64,000 nucleotides of DNA from Arthrobacter sp. NEB 688 (GTDB lineage Bacteria > Actinomycetota > Actinomycetes > Actinomycetales > Dermatophilaceae), in the NCBI RefSeq assembly GCF_013201035.1, contig NZ_CP053707.1, positions 744,001-808,000 of the forward strand, given 5' to 3'. A program made the position numbers and the translations under genes. This document shows, piece after piece, positions 16,436 through 23,820 of this stretch. The notes beneath the pieces were generated by a model. It saw nothing but the letters and a program-made list of their open reading frames with translations. It searched no databases and was not told the origin of the DNA. Every line of letters begins with the position of its first letter. Position 1 is the first letter of the stretch.

Positions 16436-17896
16436 TCAGGCGGTCGGCTCGTCGAGGACGGTCCAGCCGGCCATCGGCGCGCCCTCGACGACGTCGCGCG
16501 GGTCGCGGCGCCCGAGGACGAAGTCCCCGACCGACGACTCGCGCAGGTAGTCCAGCCCGAGCACGCGGGCGGCCAGGTCGGCGTCACCGTTGCCGAGCGC
16601 GCACGGGGCGAGGTCGAGATCGGTCGCGACGAGGTACATCGTCTGGTAGATCGCCCCCGTCGTGCGCAGGACGTTGGCGTAGGCGATGGACCGGTAGCGC
16701 CACGACATCCGCTGGAAGCGCGCGGTGAGCGTCACGAGCACGTCCGGGCTCGCGGGATGGCCCGTCGCGGCGGCGGCGACGGCGAGCATCGCGGCCCCCG
16801 ACCCCGGGTCGTCGGTGACGAGCTCGAGGCGGTGCCCGAGGGCGTCGTAGTGGTAGATCCCCGGCGCCAGCCCCTCGCACCGCCGCACGGTGAGGTAGAG
16901 CTCGTGCTCGTAGAGGCCGCCGCCGCTCGGGTAGGGCCGCGACACCTTCGACTCCTGCCCGGCGTCCGCCGGCGGGTCGAAGCGCGCCCGGTCGCGGAAG
17001 GAGCGGTGGAGGAAGGCGCCGAGCTCCTCGAGCGTCACCGGCGCGTGGGCGTAGTCGCGGATGGACCGCCGCCGCTCGACCGCCTCGGCGAGGCTCAGCC
17101 CGCCGGTCCAGGCCGCCGGGCGCGGCAGGTCGACGACCGCGAGGGCGTCAGCGCGCGGGGGGACGACCGCCGGCAGCGGGTCGATGCGGCCGCGGTGCGG
17201 GCTGAGGGCGCCGAGCGGCTCGTCGTGGCGGCCGGAGCGGCTGCGGCTGTGCATCAGGAGGTCGTGGAAGTCCCACTGGACGAGGGCCGGGTCGGTGTCC
17301 GTCGCGAAGCCGCCGTCCGGGCGGGCCCGCTCGACGAGGCCGGCACCCACCCAGTGACCGAGGACCTCGGCGGCCGCGTCCTCGCAGGCCGTGCCCGTCA
17401 CGAGGTCCCGGACCCGGCGGGGGGTGCCGAGGTCGCCGGCGAGGGCGCGGGCGAGGTCGGAGGTGAGGACGAAGCGGTGGGTGGCGCGCGGGCACTCGAG
17501 GACGAGGACGTCGCCCCGCGTGCGCAGCAGCGCGAACCGGTCGAGGCGCAGGACGTCGGTGTCCGTGAGGACCGCGGGCTCGTAGGCCGTCGAGCGGGTC
17601 GTCGACTCGTGGCGCATCACCTCGTGGGCGTCGCGGCGCAGCCGGGTCGTCGTCAGGTGCCCCATCCGCGCCAGCAGGCGCTCGGTGGCCTCGCGGACCG
17701 CCTCGCTCGCGTCCGGGCGGCCCTCGGCGAGGTGGCGGCGCAGGGCGTCGGGGATGCCGCGCAGCCGCGTCGTGCGTCCCTCGCCGGTGAGGACGAGGTC
17801 GGTGCCCTCGACCCGGGCGCTCACGCCGTCCCGCAGGCCGGGCCAGGCGGTGAGCACGGTCGTCGGGGCCTCGAGGAGACCGGTGTCCGGGGTCAC
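16436..17896 (-). CDS. SagB-type FMN-dependent azoline dehydrogenase
   Basis: A 486-residue protein. An N-terminal winged-helix-like region (about 1-235) precedes a SagB-type nitroreductase domain. Markers are AVERRRSIRDYAHAPVTLEELGAFLHRS near residues 260-290, then PYPSGGGLYEHELYLTVRR, the substrate/FMN loop of the family. GTG 17896 is taken as the start because it overlaps the stop of the upstream membrane-protein gene (GTGA). The enzyme should oxidise azolines made by the YcaO protein to aromatic azoles. It faces the main operon tail to tail, so the two oxidoreductases are on separate messages. Confidence 0.85.
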   Translation of the reverse strand: MTPDTGLLEAPTTVLTAWPGLRDGVSARVEGTDLVLTGEGRTTRLRGIPDALRRHLAEGRPDASEAVREATERLLARMGHLTTTRLRRDAHEVMRHESTTRSTAYEPAVLTDTDVLRLDRFALLRTRGDVLVLECPRATHRFVLTSDLARALAGDLGTPRRVRDLVTGTACEDAAAEVLGHWVGAGLVERARPDGGFATDTDPALVQWDFHDLLMHSRSRSGRHDEPLGALSPHRGRIDPLPAVVPPRADALAVVDLPRPAAWTGGLSLAEAVERRRSIRDYAHAPVTLEELGAFLHRSFRDRARFDPPADAGQESKVSRPYPSGGGLYEHELYLTVRRCEGLAPGIYHYDALGHRLELVTDDPGSGAAMLAVAAAATGHPASPDVLVTLTARFQRMSWRYRSIAYANVLRTTGAIYQTMYLVATDLDLAPCALGNGDADLAARVLGLDYLRESSVGDFVLGRRDPRDVVEGAPMAGWTVLDEPTA

Positions 17897-18486
17897 GACG
17901 CGACGCCGGGACGGACGGCGTCGAGCGCCATGAGCAGGAGCATGACGACGCCGGTGACGACCGCGGCGGCCGCCACGGGCACCGCCCCGGCGACGAGCCC
18001 GAGCAGCAGCCCGACGACGCCGATCGCGGCGAGCGACCAGCCGAGGGTTCCGAAGACCGGCGCCTCGAAGGCCCGGGCGAACGGCACGAAGTGCAGGCCG
18101 ACCGCGACGACGACGACGGCGGGCATCAGCTCCGGCCGGTCGACCGCGTCGAGGACGAGCCGCCCGACGGCGAAGCCGGCGAGCATCCCGACGACGGAGG
18201 CGCTGTAGACGAGCCCGGCGCCGGGCCGCGGGGGGCCGACGTCGCGCAGCCGCCGCGGGCGCAGCAGCACCGCCCAGGCGCACACCAGCAGCGCCCCGGC
18301 CCAGGCGAGCAGAGCCACCGTCGGCCACGCGCCGGGCAGGAGGTCCTTGTTGACGTGCACGAACGCGCTCGCGCCCGAGCCACCGATGATGACGCCGAGC
18401 ACCTGCGGGTGCAGGAGGTGCTGGATGCCGCGGTGCGGCCGGTCGGTCGGCACCCGGGCGGCCGACGGGTGGTGGGTCGTCGTCAT
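17893..18486 (-). CDS. Polytopic membrane protein of the peptide cluster, function unknown
   Basis: A 197-residue protein with about six hydrophobic segments (for example LLAWAGALLVCAWAVLL, LVYSASVVGMLAGFAVG, AVVVVAVGLHFVPFA, LAAIGVVGLLLGLVAG, AAAVVTGVVMLLLMAL). The ATG at 18486 follows a GAGAGGA-type ribosome site; an in-frame upstream extension is rejected as low complexity. The gene is first in the two-gene SagB operon. No transporter, protease or L11/ribosome-protection gene is found elsewhere in the cluster, so this is the only candidate visible for self-protection or export, but no motif supports a specific role. Confidence 0.7.
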   Translation of the reverse strand: MTTTHHPSAARVPTDRPHRGIQHLLHPQVLGVIIGGSGASAFVHVNKDLLPGAWPTVALLAWAGALLVCAWAVLLRPRRLRDVGPPRPGAGLVYSASVVGMLAGFAVGRLVLDAVDRPELMPAVVVVAVGLHFVPFARAFEAPVFGTLGWSLAAIGVVGLLLGLVAGAVPVAAAAVVTGVVMLLLMALDAVRPGVAS

Positions 18487-18564
18487 CGGACGGTCCTCTC
18501 TCGGTGGTCGGTCCAGCCTCGCCGCGGGACCGTCCGGGGGGCAGTGGCAGCCGCCACCGGTCGG

Positions 18565-18582
18565 GGATGACACCTGTCATCC
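18565..18582. promoter_or_regulatory. Candidate cluster operator 4, 18-bp palindrome
   Basis: GGATGACA-CC-TGTCATCC is a perfect 18-bp palindrome containing TGAC-N4-GTCA, centred 88 bases upstream of the membrane protein/sagB operon and about 125 bases upstream of egtB. It is the most symmetrical of the four sites and marks the right edge of the cluster. Its orientation cannot tell which divergent unit it controls. Confidence 0.55.
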
Positions 18583-18697
18583 GGGTGGACGGCGACGGTC
18601 GCCCCGATGACCGGTGCGTGCCGGGGGTGTCCGCTGTCGGTGCGGTGGGTAAGGATGGACGTCACGCCCGACCGGCCCGACCGAGAGGAGCGCCGCC

Positions 18698-20020
18698 ATG
18701 TCCACCTCGACGTGGGACGCCAGCACCCTGACCACCCGCTACGACGAGGTCCGCTCGCACACCGAGACCCTCGCGGCTCCTCTCTCCCCGGAGGACCAGA
18801 CCGTCCAGTCGATGCCGGACGTGTCGCCCACGAAGTGGCACCGCGCGCACGTCACGTGGTTCTTCGAGACCTTCCTGCTCAGCGAGCACGAGCAGGACTT
18901 CGCGCCCTTCCAGGACCGCTACTGGTTCCTCTTCAACAGCTACTACGAGAGCCTCGGCCCGCGCTTCTCCCGGGCCGACCGCGGCATCGTCACGCGCCCC
19001 GGCGCCCACGACGTCGGGGTCTACCGCGGCAACGTCGACGCGCGCGTGCGCGACCTCGTCCAGCGCCTCGACGAGGGCAGTCTCGAGAAGCTCGCGCCGA
19101 CCATCGAGCTCGGCTTCCACCACGAGCAGCAGCACCAGGAGCTGCTCCTCATGGACATCAAGCACGTCCTCTCCCGCAACCCGCTCGAGCCCGTCTACGG
19201 CGGCACGCGCCCCGACCTCGGTGAGCCCGACGCGCTCGGCTGGGTCGACGTCGAGGGCGGCCTCGTCGAGATCGGCCACGAGGGCGAGGGCTTCTCCTTC
19301 GACAACGAGCTGCCCCGGCACCGGCAGTGGCTCGAGCCCTACCGGCTCGCCGACCGCCTCGTGACCAACGGCGAGTGGCTCGAGTTCATGGCCGACGGCG
19401 GCTACGAGCGGCCCGAGCTGTGGCTCTCGGACGGCCTCGGCCGGGTGCGGGCCGAGGGCTGGCGCGCCCCGCTGTACTGGACCGAGCACGACGGCGTCTG
19501 GCTCGAGCACACCCTCCACGGCACCTGGCCGGTCAACCCCGCCCTGCCGGTCAGCCACGTCAGCTTCTACGAGGCCGACGCCTTCGCGGCGTGGGCCGGC
19601 AAGCGGCTGCCGAGCGAGGCGGAGTGGGAGCACGCCGTCGTCGTCGACGGCCAGGCGGACGCCGCGCACTCCGGCGGCAACCTCGCCGACCTGCGCCACT
19701 TCCACCCGACCGCGGCCCCCGAGCGGGACGGCGAGCACCGGCTGCGCCAGGTGTACGGAGACTGCTGGGAGTGGACCTCGTCCGCGTACCACCCCTACCC
19801 CGGCTTCCACCCCCCGGCGGGCGCCATCGGCGAGTACAACGGGAAGTTCATGTCCAACCAGATGGTCCTGCGCGGCGGCTGCGCGCTCACCCCGCCGGCC
19901 CACGCCCGGCTCACCTACCGCAACTTCTTCCCGCACGGCTCGCGGTGGGCGCTCTCCGGCGTCCGCCTCGCCGACGGCGGGGCGCCCCAGACCCGTCCGG
20001 CGACCGGAGCCGACGCGTGA
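18698..20020 (+). CDS. egtB: Ergothioneine biosynthesis protein EgtB
   Basis: A 440-residue iron-dependent sulfoxide synthase that joins hercynine to gamma-glutamylcysteine (or cysteine) with O2. The DinB-like N-terminal domain carries the iron-binding motif HHEQQHQ at residues 145-151 and HRAHVTWFFETF near 50. The C-terminal formylglycine-synthase-like domain ends with GDCWEWTSSAYHPYPGF and the RGGC segment. A GGAG site precedes the ATG. The stop overlaps the egtD GTG, so the two are coupled. The usual partners egtA, egtC and egtE are not in the window. Confidence 0.93.
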   Translation: MSTSTWDASTLTTRYDEVRSHTETLAAPLSPEDQTVQSMPDVSPTKWHRAHVTWFFETFLLSEHEQDFAPFQDRYWFLFNSYYESLGPRFSRADRGIVTRPGAHDVGVYRGNVDARVRDLVQRLDEGSLEKLAPTIELGFHHEQQHQELLLMDIKHVLSRNPLEPVYGGTRPDLGEPDALGWVDVEGGLVEIGHEGEGFSFDNELPRHRQWLEPYRLADRLVTNGEWLEFMADGGYERPELWLSDGLGRVRAEGWRAPLYWTEHDGVWLEHTLHGTWPVNPALPVSHVSFYEADAFAAWAGKRLPSEAEWEHAVVVDGQADAAHSGGNLADLRHFHPTAAPERDGEHRLRQVYGDCWEWTSSAYHPYPGFHPPAGAIGEYNGKFMSNQMVLRGGCALTPPAHARLTYRNFFPHGSRWALSGVRLADGGAPQTRPATGADA

Positions 20021-21009
20021 GCGGCGTCGTCGAGCCCCGCGTCCGGGTGCTGCTCGACCCCGACTGGGCCTCCGGGTCGCTCGTCGACGACGTGCGCCGC
20101 GGGCTCGGCGGCCGGCCGCGGCGGCTGCCCCCGAAATGGCTCTACGACCCGGTCGGCGCCGACCTCTTCGACGAGATCACCCGCCTGCCCGAGTACTACC
20201 CGACCGAAGCCGAGCGGGCCATCCTCACCGCGCACGCCGCTGAGATCGCGCAGGCCTGCGACGCCTCCACCCTCGTCGAGCTCGGCAGCGGCACGAGCGA
20301 CAAGACCCGCACGCTCCTCGACGCCTTCCGCTCCCCGGAGCGCCCGCACGGCCCGCTCGCGCGCTTCGTGCCGGTCGACGTCTCCGACGGCACGCTGCGC
20401 GACGCCGCGTCCATGCTCAGCGTCCGCTACCCGGGGATGGCCGTCGAGGCCGTCGTCGGCGACTTCACCCTCCACCTCGGCCAGCTGCCGCGCGGCGACC
20501 GCCGGATGGTCGCCTTCCTCGGCAGCACGATCGGCAACTTCTACCTCGAGGAGCGGGCCGCCTTCCTCGGCGCCCTCGCCGACTCCCTCGACAGCGGCGA
20601 GTGGCTGCTGCTCGGGACCGACCTCGTCAAGGGTGCCGACCGGCTCGTCGCCGCCTACGACGACGCCGCGGGCGTCACCGAGCGGTTCATCCGCAACTGC
20701 CTGCTCGTCGTCAACCGCGAGCTCGGGGCCGACTTCGACCCCGGGGCCTTCAGCTACGTCCCGTTCTGGGACCCGCGGATGGAGCGGATCGACATGCGGC
20801 TGCGCGCGGAGGAGCCGCAGACGGTCACCGTGCCGGGCGCCGACCTCGTCGTCGAGCTCGCCACCGGCGAGGAGATCTGCGTCGAGATCTCCACGAAGTT
20901 CCGCCGCGAGGGCATCGCCGCCGAGCTCGGCGAGGCCGGGTTCACCGTCGAGCGCACGTGGACCGACGACGCCGGCGACTTCGCCCTGACTCTCGCGCGG
21001 CGCGACTGA
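20017..21009 (+). CDS. egtD: L-histidine N(alpha)-methyltransferase EgtD
   Basis: A 330-residue SAM-dependent enzyme that trimethylates histidine to hercynine, the first step of ergothioneine synthesis. Key segments are PPKWLYDPVGADLFDEITRLPEYYPTEAE cut across residues about 31-60, the SAM loop LVELGSGTSDKTRTLL near residue 88, and the C-terminal ISTKFRREGI. GTG 20017 overlaps the egtB stop; the frame is open upstream but is only the egtB shadow. The length matches the family. Confidence 0.95.
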   Translation: MSGVVEPRVRVLLDPDWASGSLVDDVRRGLGGRPRRLPPKWLYDPVGADLFDEITRLPEYYPTEAERAILTAHAAEIAQACDASTLVELGSGTSDKTRTLLDAFRSPERPHGPLARFVPVDVSDGTLRDAASMLSVRYPGMAVEAVVGDFTLHLGQLPRGDRRMVAFLGSTIGNFYLEERAAFLGALADSLDSGEWLLLGTDLVKGADRLVAAYDDAAGVTERFIRNCLLVVNRELGADFDPGAFSYVPFWDPRMERIDMRLRAEEPQTVTVPGADLVVELATGEEICVEISTKFRREGIAAELGEAGFTVERTWTDDAGDFALTLARRD

Positions 21010-21124
21010 CGGCCCGCCCCCCCGCGGGCGCCGTCGGGTGCCCGCGGGGCCGCACGTTCCACACCGACCACGACCGGTCGGGCGCGCTGTCGCCCGCCCC
21101 CACGACGTCACGGAGACTGGGCAG

Positions 21125-21910
21125 ATGCGACTCCACGGGGCCCACGTCCTGCTCACCGGGGCCACCGGGACGATCGGCACCCGCCTGGCCGAGGGCCTCG
21201 CCGCGCGCGGCGCCCGGGTCACCGTCACCGCCCGCGGCCGGGACGCACTCGACGCCCTCGCCGCGCGGACGGGCGCCCACCCCGTCGTCGCCGACCTGGC
21301 CACGCCCGGCGGCCCGGCCGAGCTGCTCGCCGCCAGCGCCTCCGCCCACGGCCCGCCCGACGTCCTCGTCCACAACGCCGCGGTCGAGCTCGTCGGGCGC
21401 CTCGACGACCTCGACGCCTCCGCCCTGGCGGACGCCGTCGCGCTCAACCTCCGCGCCCCGCTCGAGCTGACCCGCCTGGCCCTCCCGGGGATGCGCGCCC
21501 GCCGCCGAGGCCACCTCGTGTGGGTGTCCTCCCTCGCCGGGGTCGCGACCTTCCCCGGGCTCGGCCCCTACGGCGCCACGAAGGCCGGGCTGACCCGGGC
21601 TGCGGCCGGCCTGCGCCTGGAGCTGCGTGGCTCGGGCATCGGCACCACCGTCGCCGAGCTCGGGCCGGTCGACTCCTCGATGATGGACCGCGCCCGCCGG
21701 CACGCACCGGCCGAGGCGGCCTTCGCCCGGGCCCGTCGGCTGCGGGTCCTGCGCGACCTCGACCCGGCCGCGACCGCCGAGGCCCTGCTCGACGCCGTCG
21801 ATGCCGGTCGGCCGCACGTCCGGCTGCCCCGGCGCGCGGCGCCCTTCGCGGCCCTCGCTGCGGCTCCGGGCCTCGCGGTCCGGCTCGCGCTCACCGGGAT
21901 CCGCGGATGA
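21125..21910 (+). CDS. Short-chain dehydrogenase/reductase
   Basis: A 261-residue NAD(P)-dependent oxidoreductase. The cofactor motif TGATGTIG is near residue 12, with NAA at about 84. The catalytic Ser lies in VSSLAG, and the Tyr/Lys pair in YGATK. The ATG at 21125 is chosen by where homology starts, after a 115-base gap from egtD. The stop overlaps the start of the acyltransferase-like gene, so the two products probably act together. Substrate unknown. Confidence 0.88.
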   Translation: MRLHGAHVLLTGATGTIGTRLAEGLAARGARVTVTARGRDALDALAARTGAHPVVADLATPGGPAELLAASASAHGPPDVLVHNAAVELVGRLDDLDASALADAVALNLRAPLELTRLALPGMRARRRGHLVWVSSLAGVATFPGLGPYGATKAGLTRAAAGLRLELRGSGIGTTVAELGPVDSSMMDRARRHAPAEAAFARARRLRVLRDLDPAATAEALLDAVDAGRPHVRLPRRAAPFAALAAAPGLAVRLALTGIRG

Positions 21911-22698
21911 GCATCCGGTCGACCCGCCGCAAGATCGCCGTCGCCACGTGGCGCCCGCCGGCCGAGGGACGCATCCAGGCCCGCACCGAGCTCGACGTCA
22001 GCGCGGCCCTCGCGCACCTCGAGCACCTGCGCGAGACCACCGGCGTGCGCGTCACGCTGACCCACCTCGTCGGCGCGGCCCTGGCCCGCGGGCTGCGCGA
22101 GGTCCCCGAGGCCCGGGCGCGCGTCGTGCTCGGGCGCCTGCACCCCATCGAGGACTGCACCATCGCTTTCGCCGTCGACATCGAGGAGGGGGTCGACCTC
22201 GCGCCGGTGCGCGTCGAGCACGCCGACCGGCTGACCCCGGTCGAGGTCGCGACCCGCGTCCACGAGGCCGTGGGCGCGGTCCGGGCCCGGCGCGACCGCC
22301 ACCACCGCCGCACCAACGGGCTCGTGCGCATCGCCCCGTGGTTCGTCATGCGGCCCGTCATGGCGACGGCGAGCCTGCTCGTCGGCGGCCTCGGCCTGCC
22401 GGCGTTCGGCCAGCCCGGGCGACCCCTCGGCACCGGCTTCGTCTCCAACGTCGGGCCGCTGGGGCTCGACGAGGCCTACCTCGCGCCGGCCCCGTTCGCC
22501 CGCACGCCGGTCTACCTGTCGGTCGGGGCCGTCCGCGAGCGCCCGGTCGCCGTCGACGGGCAGGTCGAGGTCCGTCCGGTCGCCGTGCTCGTCGCGACGG
22601 CCGACCACCGCATCGTCGACGGCGCGCACGCCGGCCGCCTGCAGTCGACCGTCGTCGACCTGCTCACCCATCCCGAACGGATGGACACCCCCGCCTGA
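21907..22698 (+). CDS. Stand-alone 2-oxoacid dehydrogenase E2-type acyltransferase domain protein
   Basis: A 263-residue protein with only the catalytic core of dihydrolipoamide acyltransferases, which is related to chloramphenicol acetyltransferase. The active-site motif is ADHRIVDGAHAGRL near residues 235-248 (DHRxxDG, with His and Asp). No lipoyl or subunit-binding domain is present, so it cannot be a normal E2. The ATG overlaps the SDR stop (ATGA). A hydrophobic stretch MATASLLVGGLGLPAF sits mid-protein. It may be a free acyl-CoA acyltransferase on the product of the SDR (inference). Confidence 0.75.
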   Translation: MSIRSTRRKIAVATWRPPAEGRIQARTELDVSAALAHLEHLRETTGVRVTLTHLVGAALARGLREVPEARARVVLGRLHPIEDCTIAFAVDIEEGVDLAPVRVEHADRLTPVEVATRVHEAVGAVRARRDRHHRRTNGLVRIAPWFVMRPVMATASLLVGGLGLPAFGQPGRPLGTGFVSNVGPLGLDEAYLAPAPFARTPVYLSVGAVRERPVAVDGQVEVRPVAVLVATADHRIVDGAHAGRLQSTVVDLLTHPERMDTPA

Positions 22699-22708
22699 CC
22701 CCGACTTC

Positions 22709-22767
22709 TTGCGAGTTCTGCCGGTCGACGCGCCGGTCCGGCGCGGGTCCAGCGGCGGAACTCGCAA
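22709..22767. terminator. Bidirectional hairpin between convergent genes
   Basis: TTGCGAGTTCTGCCG pairs with CGGCGGAACTCGCAA (one G-T type mismatch), with an inner CGCCGG/CCGGCG stem. It lies midway between the ends of the acyltransferase-like gene and bfr and probably terminates both. Its arms differ from the GCGAACGTGTGTGA hairpin family at 39-45 kb. Confidence 0.6.
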
Positions 22768-22796
22768 CCAGTGGGAGGGAAGCGGACGGGGTCAGG

Positions 22797-23291
22797 TCAC
22801 TCGGGCGTGGGCCCGGTGCCCGCCTGCATGTGCTGGGCGAGGTACTGCTGGATGCTGATCCGCTCGATCGCCTCGAGCTGCGACTCGAAGAAGTCGGCGT
22901 GCCGCTCCTCGTCGCGCACCATCTCCTCGAAGATCGACGCCGAGCCGTGGTCGCCGAGGGCGTGGCACTCCTTGGCCGCCGCGTTGAACTGCGCGATGGC
23001 CTCGAGCTCGGAGGCGTGCGCGAGGCGCAGCATCTCCTCGGCGGTCTCGCCGACGCGGATGGCCCCGAGCTTCTGGACGTTCGGGTGCCCCTCGAAGAAG
23101 AGGATCCGGTTGATGAGGGCGTCGGCGTCCTTCATCTCGTCGATGGACAGGTCGTAGAAGACCTTGCCGAGCTTGGTGAACCCCCAGTTGTCGAGCATCC
23201 GCGCGTGGAGGAAGTAGGTGTTCGTGACGGTGAGCTCGAAGGTCAGCGCCTCGTTGAAGAGGTCGACGACCCGGCGGTCAACTGGCTGCAC
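22797..23291 (-). CDS. Bacterioferritin-family protein
   Basis: A 164-residue four-helix ferritin that stores iron as a heme-containing 24-mer in its family. Helix A has NEALTFELTVTNTYFLHARM with the ferroxidase Glu. SIDEMKDADALI contains the second Glu and the heme-binding Met. The later SELEAI Glu and the RDEERHADF Glu/His are present. At the position of the ferroxidase His (E. coli Bfr His54, in EMKHAD) this protein has Asp, which is unusual and confirmed in the DNA. The GTG start at 23291 overlaps the bfd gene by 14 bases. The IdeR-like box upstream of bfd would control both. Confidence 0.88.
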   Translation of the reverse strand: MQPVDRRVVDLFNEALTFELTVTNTYFLHARMLDNWGFTKLGKVFYDLSIDEMKDADALINRILFFEGHPNVQKLGAIRVGETAEEMLRLAHASELEAIAQFNAAAKECHALGDHGSASIFEEMVRDEERHADFFESQLEAIERISIQQYLAQHMQAGTGPTPE

Positions 23292-23529
23292 GGAGGTCCT
23301 CCTGGTCGGGGATGGCGGCCCGGCCGACGGTCAGGTGGTGCAGGTCGTCCATCGTGCGGGCCGTGAGGACGTCATGCTCGCAGACGAGGGCCTTGACGGT
23401 GAAGACGCAGCCCCCGCAGTCCGTCCCCGCGCCCGTCGTGCGGCAGACCTCGGCGAGCGTCGTGGCGCCGGCCTCGACGGCGGCGTGCACCGCCGTGTCG
23501 CTGACCACGCGGCACTGGCAGATGATCAC
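23278..23529 (-). CDS. bfd: Bacterioferritin-associated ferredoxin, Bfd-like
   Basis: An 83-residue [2Fe-2S] protein that delivers electrons to bacterioferritin for iron release. The cluster ligands are the CQC near the N-terminus and DCGGC about 35 residues later, the CxC-x(n)-CxxC pattern of Bfd. GTG 23529 is selected because GGAGGAG lies five bases upstream and the product then starts VIICQC, as in the family. It overlaps bfr, so the ferredoxin and its partner are made together. Confidence 0.87.
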   Translation of the reverse strand: MIICQCRVVSDTAVHAAVEAGATTLAEVCRTTGAGTDCGGCVFTVKALVCEHDVLTARTMDDLHHLTVGRAAIPDQEDLRAAS

Positions 23530-23570
23530 CGCTGCTCCTCCTGGTTCCCGGCCCACGGGCTCCCGTGGTC

Positions 23571-23607
23571 AGGTATACCTAACCACATGAAGGTGAGGCT
23601 TACCTAA
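23571..23607 (-). promoter_or_regulatory. IdeR/DtxR-like iron box upstream of bfd-bfr
   Basis: Read on the minus strand, TTAGGTAAGCCTCACCTTCA (23588-23607) is close to the IdeR/DtxR consensus TTAGGTTAGGCTAACCTAA. An adjoining TTAGGTATACCT forms a second half-box nearer the gene. The box lies 60-80 bases upstream of the bfd start. In mycobacteria IdeR activates ferritin genes in iron excess; the same direction is inferred here. Confidence 0.75.
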
Positions 23608-23711
23608 GCGTCCGCTGGGTGGGCGGACCCGGCCCGCTCCCATCGTCCCGCCGCAGCAGGCCGTCGGCGGCGCCCCGTGGCCACCGTCACCCCTGGCGCG
23701 ACCACGGTCTC

Positions 23712-23761
23712 GGCTACACCGCAGTCAGTGTCGTTGTGGCAGCACTGACTGCGGTGTAGCC
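23712..23761. repeat. 19-bp perfect hairpin between bfd and GNAT genes
   Basis: GGCTACACCGCAGTCAGTG and its exact reverse complement enclose a 12-base loop. The element lies 60 bases upstream of the acetyltransferase start and about 180 upstream of bfd, so it sits between divergent genes where no terminator is expected. It resembles a palindromic interspersed element; no second copy was seen in the window. Confidence 0.6.
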
Positions 23762-23820
23762 CGCACCGGGGTCGAGGAGGGGCGAGCGCCTTCCGGCGGA
23801 GGGCGGCCTACGGTGGATGC

